DNA of 64,000 bases from CF-167 sp963695195 (lineage in GTDB: Bacteria; Chloroflexota; Limnocylindria; QHBO01), in assembly GCA_963695195.1 (NCBI GenBank), contig CAVOGE010000004.1, positions 62,001 through 126,000 on the forward strand, read 5' to 3'. Under the pieces are notes generated by a model. It was given only the letters and a program-made list of their open reading frames with translations. It had not been told where the DNA came from and did not search any database. The position numbers and the translations under genes are program-made. This document shows positions 34,266 to 42,522 of this stretch, piece by piece (position 1 is the stretch's first letter; each line of letters starts with the position of its first letter).

Positions 34266-35411
34266 TCAGCGCCGCACCAGCGCCGCCACCGGCTCGCGCA
34301 GGCGCGCGGTCAGTGAGTCCGCCATGGCACGCATCCCCACCGAGATCGGCGCCTCGGGGCTCGCCAGGACGAACGGGACCCCCTCGTTGTTGGCTGCCAC
34401 CACCAGTCGACCGTCAGAGACGATCTCGTAGTCGATCTGCCGGCCGAGGCCCTCCTGCAAGTCGGGCAGGCTGAATCCGCCGGTGGAATCCGACCGGTTC
34501 AGGACCGTGGCCATCTTGGAGGCCGGGTACCCGATCGCGGAGAATGCCTCGTCGGCCATGGCAGTGCCTCGGATCGCCATGGTGTCCGCGGCAAGGACCT
34601 GGAGAATCAGGTCGGATGCATCGAGGAAGGCAAGGACGTCGTCGCTGAGGGCTGCGCGGGTGTCAACCACGATGACCTCGTAGATCTGCCGCAGGATCGA
34701 GAGCGCCTTCTCGATGTCGCGCACCGTCACCATCTCGGCCATCTCGAGGCGCGGAGGGGCAAGCAGCACGTCGACCCCGGACGGATCATTCCACATCACG
34801 TCGGCCACGTCCGCGTCCCGGATCCGATCGGTGGGCAGGTTCATGATGGATGGGGCCGTCGCCGGCGCGCGCAGCAGTCCGCGCAGGTCGCTGAACTGAA
34901 GCGACCCGTCGATGAGGCAGACGCGATGCCTCGTGCTGGCTGCCACCGCCAGGTTGTAGGAGAGCGTCGTGCGCCCGACGCCGCCCTTCGGAGAGAAGAG
35001 GCTGATCATCATCGATCCAGCGCGGGACGCGTCAACGCTGCGTCGCTCGTGAACCTTGCGCACCAGCGTGGTCAGGTCGAAGCCCGAGAAGGGCATCTTC
35101 AGGACCGCATCGACGCCCATGGCGGGGTCCTCAGCGACCTGGTTCTGCGGGACCGTGAGAACGATCACCGCAACCGTCGGCTCGCTGCGGCGTACCTGCT
35201 CGGCGACCTGCGTGCCGGAAACGCGTCCCTGGAGCAGCGCATCGACGATCAGGACGTCCGGACGCACCTCGGCAACCGCAGCCAGGGCGCGCTCACCGGT
35301 GGTGACAACGTCGAGCATCTTGATCTGTGACTGCGCCGACAGCAGCGAGCGCATGTGCTGCGCCACCTGCGGCACGTCCTCGATCACCAGGAGCCTGATC
35401 TGGTCCGCCAA
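34266..35411 (-). CDS. CpaE/TadZ-like protein: receiver plus ParA/MinD ATPase (paralogue 2)
   Basis: The receiver domain (residues 1-125) has VIEDVPQVAQHMRSLL, a phosphorylatable Asp in VLIVDALLQG, and Lys in VLKMPFSG. The ATPase part has Walker A PKGGVGRTT, with Arg in place of the P-loop Lys, then LIDGSLQFSDLRGLLR and VNRSD-type LNRSDSTGG. Overall it is the same architecture as the protein at 2563-3744. The TTG start at 35411 is supported by GAGAGG 6 bases upstream. It sits between a methyltransferase and murI in one operon, so a wall-growth or polarity role is as plausible as pilus localisation. Confidence 0.84.
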   Translation of the reverse strand: MADQIRLLVIEDVPQVAQHMRSLLSAQSQIKMLDVVTTGERALAAVAEVRPDVLIVDALLQGRVSGTQVAEQVRRSEPTVAVIVLTVPQNQVAEDPAMGVDAVLKMPFSGFDLTTLVRKVHERRSVDASRAGSMMISLFSPKGGVGRTTLSYNLAVAASTRHRVCLIDGSLQFSDLRGLLRAPATAPSIMNLPTDRIRDADVADVMWNDPSGVDVLLAPPRLEMAEMVTVRDIEKALSILRQIYEVIVVDTRAALSDDVLAFLDASDLILQVLAADTMAIRGTAMADEAFSAIGYPASKMATVLNRSDSTGGFSLPDLQEGLGRQIDYEIVSDGRLVVAANNEGVPFVLASPEAPISVGMRAMADSLTARLREPVAALVRR

Positions 35412-35414
35412 CCC

Positions 35415-36251
35415 TCACCTCTCGCCATCGACAGCGGTCAGGCTGTCGTGCGTTACCAGAAAGATACGCCGCTCGCTCTCAGAACCGAGAGGTTCCAGAT
35501 CGTGCGAGCCATACCTGGTCTCGACCGCCATGCCCGCCCGATTGACCTGTGTCGCCAGTGCGTCGGGAGATGGATACCACAGCCGATAGCTGGCTGGGAG
35601 CCGGGCAATCGTACCATCGAGCTGGGTGGCGTCTGCCAGCGTCGAAAAGGCCACCCGCAGTCCCTCGGGCGCCTCGCGCCGGATCAGCGCGCTGCGGCGG
35701 ACCACCTCACGGCCACCGATCGTTCGCCGCCAATCGACCGACAGCGGCAGGTCGCGCACCGGCATCTCTCCGGGACCGAGGTCGTCGAGTACGAGGATAC
35801 CGTCGGCGGCAAGCACTCGGCGGACGCCGCTCAGCAGCCGCAGCGCGTCCTCCGGCCCGTCGAGGTGTGGGATCAGGCCGACGGTCAGGACCAGTGCGAA
35901 GGGACCGCCCAGCACCAGGCCACCGAGCGCACGCGCGTCGCCATGGACGAGTTCAATCGCGCCGGAGGCGGCCATGGCGGCAAGGCGCCCGTCGGCGGCG
36001 ATCCGAAGCTCCGCGCGTCGCAGCAGTGCGGCCGACCCATCCACACCGACAATGCGTGTCGCTCCACCCTCGGCCAGGGGCTCGAACAGACGCCCGGAGC
36101 CGCAGCCGAGGTCGAGGACGGGACCGGGGGCGCGGCGCGCCATCTCGCGAACGAAGGATGCGTCGTCGTCCACCGGATCGTGCTCCGCGTCATAGAGCTC
36201 GGCGAGCAGCTCCGGGTCGGTCGGCTGGCCAGCGAAGATGTCCGATGTCAT
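35415..36251 (-). CDS. SAM-dependent methyltransferase
   Basis: A class I methyltransferase. Motif I is PVLDLGCGSGRLFEPLAEGG, followed by VGVDGSAALLRRAE, IELVHGDARALG, and FALVLTVGLIPHL, giving the usual alternating beta-alpha fold. The C-terminal half (VDWRRTIGGREVVRRSALI) probably forms the substrate side. Substrate unknown. ATG 36251 overlaps the stop of the membrane-protein gene (ATGA), and its stop lies 3 bases before the next TTG start. Confidence 0.87.
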   Translation of the reverse strand: MTSDIFAGQPTDPELLAELYDAEHDPVDDDASFVREMARRAPGPVLDLGCGSGRLFEPLAEGGATRIVGVDGSAALLRRAELRIAADGRLAAMAASGAIELVHGDARALGGLVLGGPFALVLTVGLIPHLDGPEDALRLLSGVRRVLAADGILVLDDLGPGEMPVRDLPLSVDWRRTIGGREVVRRSALIRREAPEGLRVAFSTLADATQLDGTIARLPASYRLWYPSPDALATQVNRAGMAVETRYGSHDLEPLGSESERRIFLVTHDSLTAVDGER

Positions 36252-36691
36252 CGGGTGTCCAGGCTGCGAGCCCAGATCCACTCCACCGCCCCGGCCAGCG
36301 CAACCACGAAGAGTGCGGCTGGGACCGACAGCGCATCACCGAGGCGAAGCCCGCCCACCACCGCCAGCACGGCGCCCACGAGCCCTCCCCGGCGGGCTGC
36401 CCGCATCCACGCGCCGCGATACTCGATCCGGCGCACCGCGAGTTCTCCGAGGAAGGCGAACGGGGTGATGGTCAGGCCCGCACTGGTGGCCACCAGGGCG
36501 ATCACCACCGCGCGATTCAGCCCGGCATCCGGGCAGGGCTGGCCGGCAAGCTCCGCAGGGCAGGCGTTGGCGGCGAAGGCGAGTGTCGCGACGAAACCCA
36601 GGGCGGCCAGGATGATGAGGGCCGCCACCGTCCAGCGCGCTCGCGAGGTCAACGGCGACCGCGATGATTGGCGGTGCTCATCGGATTGCAT
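36248..36691 (-). CDS. Small integral membrane protein (about four helices)
   Basis: Hydrophobic helices are predicted at WTVAALIILAALGFVATLAF, AVVIALVATSAGLTITPFAFLG, GLVGAVLAVVGGLRLG and ALFVVALAGAVEWIW. A short loop between the first two holds ANACPAELAGQPCPDAG with two Cys. I do not recognise a family. The ATG at 36691 overlaps the end of the UvrD-like gene by 14 bases, and the stop overlaps the methyltransferase start, so it is a true member of the operon. Confidence 0.72.
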   Translation of the reverse strand: MQSDEHRQSSRSPLTSRARWTVAALIILAALGFVATLAFAANACPAELAGQPCPDAGLNRAVVIALVATSAGLTITPFAFLGELAVRRIEYRGAWMRAARRGGLVGAVLAVVGGLRLGDALSVPAALFVVALAGAVEWIWARSLDTR

Positions 36692-39600
36692 CCGGGCAGA
36701 TCTCGCGGAATGGGCAGTAGCCGCACCGGGTTGGCGATGGGTCCGCGTCGAAGCGTCCCGCGCGGATCCCCTCCGCCGCCGAGGTGACCGCCTCCGCGGC
36801 CCTGGCCAGCCGCTTGCGCGAGGCCGGGCTGCGTCCGACCAGGCCCGATTCGAGGAAGTGGAGCGCCAACTCGTCCGGCGCACGTCCGTGCTGGGCCTCG
36901 TAGGCGAGCGCATAGATACCCAGCTGGAGCGACTCACGAGAGCGGCGGTGCGCGGTTGCCGGATCGCGCACGTCGCTCGACTTGTAGTCGGTCACCACCA
37001 CGCGCCCATCGAGCTCGACGTCCACGCGGTCGTAGCGACCGCGCACGCGATCACGCCCGAGTGTGACCGCAAACTCCTGCTCGACCGCGGCCGGCCGCGC
37101 GGGATCGGCCTGCTGCTCCGACCAGAAGCGGGTCAGCGCTTCACGCCCTCCGGCGCGACGCGCCTCCTCGTGCTCGCGGGTCAGAAAGCCGGCCGACTCC
37201 CAGGCCGCGTCAAACTCCCCATGAAGCTCCTCGACCGACATCTCCCGACCGGCCATCTGGCGCCGGTGGAAGGCCTGGACGGCAGCGTGCAGGGCACGTC
37301 CATAGACGAGCTGGTGTGACGCCGGCGTCGGTATCCGGACGACGTGGCCGTAGTAGTACTTGGTCGGGCATTCAAGGTAGTCGTTCACCTGCCCGTAACT
37401 GAGCGAGAGCGGCTGGTCGCCCAGCGAGGGGCGGTCGTTGGCCAGCGAGGGCTGCGGACGGCGACCGTGACGGGCGATCCGCTCGGCCATGCTTGGGCGC
37501 ACGGCTTCAACCGGGGTGGCGGGCGTCAGATCGAGCGCCTCGAGCACGAACTGGCTGAGCCGCCGGGCCGTCCTGCCGCCATAGTCGCGAGCCCAGCTCA
37601 GGAAGAGCTCTTCCCGCGCCCGCGTCATCCCGACGTAGAAGAGGCGCCGCTCCTCCGAGAGGTGGTGGTCGCCCTCCGGCATCGGATCGCGAACCAGGTC
37701 CGCCGGCAGCGGGAGCTGGTCGCCGCGCGAGCGGGTCGGGAATCGGTCGTCAACCAGCCCCACCATGTGCACCACCGGGAACTCGAGGCCCTTGGCGCGA
37801 TGGTAGGTCAGCACGTGGACCGCGTCTCCTTCGTCGGGACCGTTGTCCGCGGTGGATGGATCGTCCCCCACCTCCAGCAGCGTGTCGAGTTGTGCCACCA
37901 GGAAGGGGAGCCTGTCATCGCGCAGGAGAGCCGACTGTCGCCGCACGATCTCGAAAAAGCGCGCAACGTTGGCCAGCCGCTCCTCACCGCTCTGGCGCGC
38001 CTCCGCGGCCAGCCGACCGAGCCAGCCGGATGCGCTCAGGAAGTGATACAGCAGCTCACCGGTGGTGCGCTCGACACTCATCGAGCGATGCTGGTCGAGC
38101 GTGGCCAGCAGTCGCCGCACGACCTCCATCGAGCGCCTGCCGAAGTGGCCGCCCGATCCGCCGTCAGCAGCCTGACGGAGGGCGGCTTCAAGGCTCGTTC
38201 GCCGTCGCGTGGCCGCGTTCAGGGCTGCCGTCACGTCCCTGGCCTCGAGTCCGAACAGCTCCGAAGTCGCCAGGTCGTAGCAGCTGATCGAGTCGTCAGG
38301 GTCGTTCACCGCGCGCAGGAAGCTGATCAGGGGCCGAACCTCGTTCGTTCGGTATAGCCCCGCGGTACCCACGAAGCGCCACGGCAGCTGCGCCATGTTC
38401 AGCGCCCGCACGATACCGTCGGCGTCGCGGTTGGTCCGGACCAGCACCGCGTGGTCGCCCCCTCTTCTCCCGGCACGCACCGATTCCGCGATACGTTCCG
38501 CCACGCCGTCGGCCTCGTCCGAACCGGTGTCGTAGGCGAGCAGCTCGATCTGCCGGTCGGCCAGCCTCGGCGCAAATCGGCTCCGCGCCACGAGACGCTT
38601 GTCGAGCCCCTCGCGGAACTCGAGCCGATCCGGATCGTTGTGGCGAATGAGACGGTAGGCTGCGTCGAGAATCGGCTGGCGGCTGCGGAAGTTGTCGGTC
38701 AGGACGACGCTGGCAGCGGTCGGATACGCGGCTCGGAATCCGAGGATGTTCGAGAGTGCGGCGCCTCTGAATCGGTAGATGCTCTGGTCATCGTCCCCGA
38801 CCACGGTGACGTTGGCGGCGGGCGAGCCGGCGAGGAGCCTCACCAGCTCGAACTGCGCGTGATTGGTGTCCTGGAATTCGTCGACCAGGATGTACCGATA
38901 CCGCCCACCCTCGGCCGCGAGCACGGCAGGGTGCTCGCGCAGGAGGCGCAGGGCCATCCCCACCTGGTCGCCGAAGTCGAGTCGGTCGCTGCGGCGCATC
39001 AATCGTTCGTACGCCTCGTACAGGCCGGCAAGCTCCGCCTGCTGGCCGGCCGACTCGGCCAGAGCGGCGTCCTCGGGTGACTCCGAGGCCAACGCCGCGA
39101 GCGCCCCGGCCGATGCACGGTAATCGGCCGGGGAGGCATCCTCGTCGCGAGCGCGGCTGATCAGCGTCACCAGCGCATGCAGGAAGCGGGTCGGATCTCC
39201 CAGCGGCCGGTATCGATCCAGCGGCAGCTCGAAGAGGTGCTCGCGCAGGAAGATCACCTGCTCGGGCCGCGACAGGACTGTCGACCTGTCTGACAGGCCC
39301 GCCTCCAGGGCATGTTCTCGGAGCAGCCGATCGCCCCACGCGTGGAAGGTGCTGATCACCGTATCGGTGAAGCCGTACGGCACGAGCTGATCCACGCGTT
39401 CCGTCATCTCCGTCGCCGCGCGATCAGTGAAGGTGAGCGCCAGGATCTCCGACGGTTTGGCGCGCCGCTCCGCGATCAGCCAGGCGATGCGCCGCGTGAT
39501 GACGGTCGTCTTGCCGGTGCCGGCCCCGGCCACGACGAGCAGCGGACCGTCTCCGTGCGTCACCGCCCGGCGTTGGCGTGCTGTCAGGTCGGCAAGAAGG

Positions 39601-39731
39601 GGCGGCTGGATACGCAGGCGCGGCCGGCTTCGCTGCGGCGTCGGCGCAGCGAACTCCTCGAAGAAGGGAAGCTGGTTCGGCGAAGGCAGCACCGCTGGCA
39701 TCTCGCCGATGGTAGCCGAGGACCCGTGCAT
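36678..39731 (-). CDS. UvrD-type helicase fused to a PD-(D/E)XK nuclease with Fe-S Cys cluster
   Basis: Helicase motifs include LTARQRRAVTH (Q), GAGTGKTT near residue 70, LTFTDRAATEM (Ia), YILVDEFQDTN (II), VVGDDDQSIYRFRGA (III), LTDNFRSRQPIL (IV), LTYHRAKGLEFPVV (V) and FYVGMTRARE (VI). The C-terminal 250 residues are a RecB-family nuclease with QVNDYLECPTKYYYG and VVTDYKSS. The last 20 residues give CGYCPFREIC, so with the earlier Cys a 4Fe-4S cluster of AddB/Cas4 type is expected. The likely role is end resection or repair. Start ATG 39731 or 39701 is undecided. A dyad shared with mrfA lies 24 bases upstream. Confidence 0.92.
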   Translation of the reverse strand: MHGSSATIGEMPAVLPSPNQLPFFEEFAAPTPQRSRPRLRIQPPLLADLTARQRRAVTHGDGPLLVVAGAGTGKTTVITRRIAWLIAERRAKPSEILALTFTDRAATEMTERVDQLVPYGFTDTVISTFHAWGDRLLREHALEAGLSDRSTVLSRPEQVIFLREHLFELPLDRYRPLGDPTRFLHALVTLISRARDEDASPADYRASAGALAALASESPEDAALAESAGQQAELAGLYEAYERLMRRSDRLDFGDQVGMALRLLREHPAVLAAEGGRYRYILVDEFQDTNHAQFELVRLLAGSPAANVTVVGDDDQSIYRFRGAALSNILGFRAAYPTAASVVLTDNFRSRQPILDAAYRLIRHNDPDRLEFREGLDKRLVARSRFAPRLADRQIELLAYDTGSDEADGVAERIAESVRAGRRGGDHAVLVRTNRDADGIVRALNMAQLPWRFVGTAGLYRTNEVRPLISFLRAVNDPDDSISCYDLATSELFGLEARDVTAALNAATRRRTSLEAALRQAADGGSGGHFGRRSMEVVRRLLATLDQHRSMSVERTTGELLYHFLSASGWLGRLAAEARQSGEERLANVARFFEIVRRQSALLRDDRLPFLVAQLDTLLEVGDDPSTADNGPDEGDAVHVLTYHRAKGLEFPVVHMVGLVDDRFPTRSRGDQLPLPADLVRDPMPEGDHHLSEERRLFYVGMTRAREELFLSWARDYGGRTARRLSQFVLEALDLTPATPVEAVRPSMAERIARHGRRPQPSLANDRPSLGDQPLSLSYGQVNDYLECPTKYYYGHVVRIPTPASHQLVYGRALHAAVQAFHRRQMAGREMSVEELHGEFDAAWESAGFLTREHEEARRAGGREALTRFWSEQQADPARPAAVEQEFAVTLGRDRVRGRYDRVDVELDGRVVVTDYKSSDVRDPATAHRRSRESLQLGIYALAYEAQHGRAPDELALHFLESGLVGRSPASRKRLARAAEAVTSAAEGIRAGRFDADPSPTRCGYCPFREICPDAIR

Positions 39732-39754
39732 GCAACGCTTATCGGTCGCTTAGC

Positions 39755-39771
39755 CGACAGCTCGGCTGTCG
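39755..39771. promoter_or_regulatory. Dyad CGACAG-N5-CTGTCG between the UvrD-like gene and the SARP gene
   Basis: CGACAG (39755-39760), CTCGG, CTGTCG (39766-39771). An overlapping dyad AGCCGA-N4-TCGGCT begins at 39752. The same 6+5+6 pattern occurs before mrfA (25337-25353). It lies 24 bases before the ATG at 39731 and just upstream of the -35 of the divergent gene, so it could control either. Confidence 0.55.
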
Positions 39772-39777
39772 CGGGGC

Positions 39778-39806
39778 TTGTCGCCACCGGTTCGGCCGCG
39801 TATCGT
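39778..39806 (+). promoter_or_regulatory. Sigma70-like promoter of the SARP gene
   Basis: TTGTCG (39778-39783), a 17-base spacer and TATCGT (39801-39806). The start would be about 30 bases before the GTG at 39842, leaving room for the GGGAG Shine-Dalgarno 7 bases before it. Confidence 0.5.
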
Positions 39807-39841
39807 GGCGTGGCAGCCAGGTTGTCCACGGGAGAAGGACA

Positions 39842-41866
39842 GTGAATACGGCCGCGCTGCTCGAGATCGCAGCGCACGGTGTCACCGCGATCCTCGCGAC
39901 CTGGTTGGGCCTGGTGGTGGTCACCCGGGCACGCCGACAGCCGGCCGCCGGCGTCTTCGGCCTGCTGTGCATGTATCTCGTGGCCTGGTCCGGCGCGATC
40001 ATCGTCCAGCGGCTCACGACCGACGCCTCGATCATTCGGCCGGCCAATGCGCTCGAGGACGTGGCCGCCTTCCTGCTGCCGGCCGGCACGCTCCACATCT
40101 CCCTGTCCCTGGCCATCGAGGGGCGCCGATCCGCGATCGCGCGCGGCGCGCTGATCGCGACCTACCTTGCGTCCGTCACCGTGGCCGTTGGCGCCGTCAT
40201 CTGGCCGGACCAGCAGTTTGCTGTCACGCCGCCGCACTTCGAGCTGCCGGGCATTCCTGGGGAGCTCTTCGGATGGGCGTGGATCGGCGTGCGCATCGCG
40301 ATCTTCGGGGCGGCCATCACCTGGATCGCCGCCGGCCTGCGCAGAGCCGGGTCGGATCGAGCGCGTCGGCGGCAACTGCTGGCGGCACTGGCCACCGTGG
40401 GTGTCGGTGCTGCCGGCGGCGTGATGCGCTTCCTTCCCGGGCCGGCAGACAGCGACCCGTGGATCGGCGTCAGCCTGGTGAGTGCCGCCATGATCCTGGC
40501 CGCGTACGCGGTCTTCGCGCACGGCCTCTTCCTGGCCTCCGATGTCGCGGGAAGGGCCTTCCGCTACTCGCTCGCCATCGGTCTGGGCGTCACCGCCTAC
40601 GTGGGCGCACTCATCGGCCTGGAGCAGCTGACGCACGAGCTGCTGGCGGTCGACCTGCCGATCGTGACCGCCCTGGCACTGGTCGTGACCATCGCGCTCT
40701 TCGATCCGATCACCGCCAGGGCTCGCGCCCTGCTCGGAGGCACGGGCGCTGACGCCGCCTCGAGCCGCCTCCTCCGGGCGCTCGGCGAGGACATCCTCAC
40801 CGCCCAACGACCGGACCGCTCCATCGAGCCCGCGCTGGCCCGGCTGACCCGGACCTTCCACCTCAGCGGCGCCGAGGTGACCGATACCACCGGAAGTGTG
40901 ATCGCCGCGCACGGCGCCTTCGATCGTGACTCGCCGCTCGCCTACCGGGTCCCGCTACGAGTCGCCGAGAGCGAGGTGGGACGGGCACTGTTCGGCGCCA
41001 AGCGCTCGCAGCTGCCGTTCACGCATCGCGAGCTCGAGATGCTGGGCCTGGCAGCGGGCTACCTCGCAGCGTCGCTCGGCCTTGCGGAGCGACACGAGGA
41101 ACAGGTCGAGGCGCTCGACACGCTGCATCGGGAGCGGGCCTCGTTCGACACCCGGGCGACAGCCCTGCAGCAGGCGCTGAAGGATGCCGCATCCCCATCG
41201 TCTGCGGGGCTCCACGTCTTCGCCCTGGGCCCACTGCGCGCCGAGCGCGGCGGCGAGCCTATCCGCCAGTGGGGCGGCGCCAAGGCGGGCTCGCGGCAGG
41301 CCGAGGCGGTTTTCGCCTTTCTCTTCGATCGGGGTGAGCGGGGCGCCGCGAAGGACGAGATCATCGAGTTGATCTGGCCCGATGTCGACCTCGACCGCGC
41401 GGACCTTGCCTTCCATCGCACACTGGGCGGGCTGCGGAGGACCATCGATCCGGGGGGCGTCGGGCGGGACCGCGGTGCGGCGATCAGCTTCCACAACGAC
41501 CGGTACCGCCTCGATGCGGTCGTCATTGAATGGGACGACGTCACCGCCTTCGAGGGCCGGATGGCGGACGCGGGTGCGGCAGCCGACCCGGATGTCGGAC
41601 TGGTCCACCTCGAACGGGCGCGCTCCCTCCATCGGGGCGACTACCTCGACGACTGTCCGTTCTACGGGGATTCCGCCTTCGTGGAGGATCGTCGATCGCT
41701 GCTGCGCGGGCGGCTGGTCGATCTCCTGCTCACCCTCGGGCGACGATACGAGGAGCGGGGCGACCGTCCCGCAGCCGCCGCGTCGTTCCGCCAGGCGAGC
41801 CTGGTTGCCGGCGAAGAGGTTTCGGCGGCCGACCTGGCCCTCGACCGACTCCGCTCAACCAGCTGA
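39842..41866 (+). CDS. Membrane-anchored SARP/BTAD-type transcriptional regulator with GAF-like domain
   Basis: Residues 1-290 contain about eight or nine transmembrane helices, resembling the sensory input of some histidine kinases. Residues 300-430 look like a GAF domain (LLRALGEDILTAQRPDRSIEPALARL to LAAGYLAASLGLAERH). A short coiled coil follows. Residues 455-560 form a winged-helix DNA-binding domain of the SARP/OmpR sort (LRAERGGEPIRQWGGAKAGSRQAEAVFAFL and KDEIIELIWPDVDLDRADLAFHRTLGGLRRTI). The C-terminus is a BTAD (LVHLERARSLHRGDYLDD to LTLGRRYEERGDRPAAAASFRQA). There is no kinase domain, so the protein would pass a membrane signal directly to DNA. GTG start with GGGAG 7 bases upstream. 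Confidence 0.83.
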   Translation: MNTAALLEIAAHGVTAILATWLGLVVVTRARRQPAAGVFGLLCMYLVAWSGAIIVQRLTTDASIIRPANALEDVAAFLLPAGTLHISLSLAIEGRRSAIARGALIATYLASVTVAVGAVIWPDQQFAVTPPHFELPGIPGELFGWAWIGVRIAIFGAAITWIAAGLRRAGSDRARRRQLLAALATVGVGAAGGVMRFLPGPADSDPWIGVSLVSAAMILAAYAVFAHGLFLASDVAGRAFRYSLAIGLGVTAYVGALIGLEQLTHELLAVDLPIVTALALVVTIALFDPITARARALLGGTGADAASSRLLRALGEDILTAQRPDRSIEPALARLTRTFHLSGAEVTDTTGSVIAAHGAFDRDSPLAYRVPLRVAESEVGRALFGAKRSQLPFTHRELEMLGLAAGYLAASLGLAERHEEQVEALDTLHRERASFDTRATALQQALKDAASPSSAGLHVFALGPLRAERGGEPIRQWGGAKAGSRQAEAVFAFLFDRGERGAAKDEIIELIWPDVDLDRADLAFHRTLGGLRRTIDPGGVGRDRGAAISFHNDRYRLDAVVIEWDDVTAFEGRMADAGAAADPDVGLVHLERARSLHRGDYLDDCPFYGDSAFVEDRRSLLRGRLVDLLLTLGRRYEERGDRPAAAASFRQASLVAGEEVSAADLALDRLRSTS

Positions 41867-41889
41867 CCGTCGGACGACCAGATCGCCGC

Positions 41890-42513
41890 TCAGCCGAGGA
41901 CGGGTGGTCCGCTGCGAAGGTAGCGAAGGATCGCGTCGGCGTGCCGACGGCTGGCCCGCAGGTCGTCCCGCACCCGGGCGGCGTTGAGCGGTCCACCGCG
42001 CGCCAGCCGGTCGAGTCGCTCGCTGATTTCGAGCCACGTGGCTCGGGGATAGTCGATCCCGGGAGCCACGCTGACGACCTCGCCGGCGGCACGCAGTTGC
42101 GCCACCACTCCCGCCGGGATGCCAAGCCGAGCAGCGATTCCGTCGATCGGGGGCGGTGCGGCGCCGGCCTCGCGAAGGCCGCCCAGCAGCCGGTCAACGC
42201 GCGCCCGCATCTCCTGGTTCAGGCCCGGCTGGTGCTCGGGGAGTCTCACCCGGTGACCACGGCGCTCCATTGCCCCGCGGGCGACGAGCCCGTCGATCAC
42301 GGCACGCAGCGCTGCGTCGTCGATCGTCAGCCGGGCCGCGCCGCGATGCCCCGCCGGCCGGGCGTCGACGCTGCCGTGCACCTGCGCGATCAACGTGTCG
42401 ACGCGGACGTCCGCACGCAGCGGCTCACGACGGTGGTAGCGACGCAGGGCATCCAGCAGCCTGCGGGCTGCAAGCTGCTCCTGGGTGAGATCGGATGTCT
42501 GGTCGGTCGGCAC
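41890..42513 (-). CDS. Orphan SelB C-terminal-like winged-helix protein
   Basis: The 207 residues resemble the four winged helices at the end of selenocysteine elongation factor SelB. RRYHRREPLRADV matches the YHxxxPLR box, VARGAMERRGHRVRLPEHQPGLN the wing-2 end, GIDYPRATWLEISERL wing 3, and LNAARVRDDLRASRRHADAILRYLRS wing 4. No EF-Tu-like GTPase domain precedes it; the gene starts with GTG 9 bases after the DUF4446 stop. It also lacks the usual final TxRxGDxR. It may be a stand-alone nucleic-acid-binding protein or a remnant of selB. No selA, selD or tRNA-Sec is in the window. Confidence 0.7.
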   Translation of the reverse strand: MPTDQTSDLTQEQLAARRLLDALRRYHRREPLRADVRVDTLIAQVHGSVDARPAGHRGAARLTIDDAALRAVIDGLVARGAMERRGHRVRLPEHQPGLNQEMRARVDRLLGGLREAGAAPPPIDGIAARLGIPAGVVAQLRAAGEVVSVAPGIDYPRATWLEISERLDRLARGGPLNAARVRDDLRASRRHADAILRYLRSGPPVLG

Positions 42514-42522
42514 GAGCGGGCC

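Noticed and set aside
35429..35448. CGACAG-N8-CTGTCG near the end of the methyltransferase gene
   Set aside because: The spacer is 8, not 5, and the site is inside coding sequence, so I did not count it as another copy of the repair-gene dyad.
35355..37319. A 654-codon plus-strand frame opposite the methyltransferase, a membrane protein and the UvrD end
   Set aside because: No recognisable domain or start signal, and it crosses three well-supported minus-strand genes.
39270..39283. CGACAG-GA-CTGTCG palindrome
   Set aside because: It lies inside the UvrD-like coding region with a 2-base spacer and is probably incidental.
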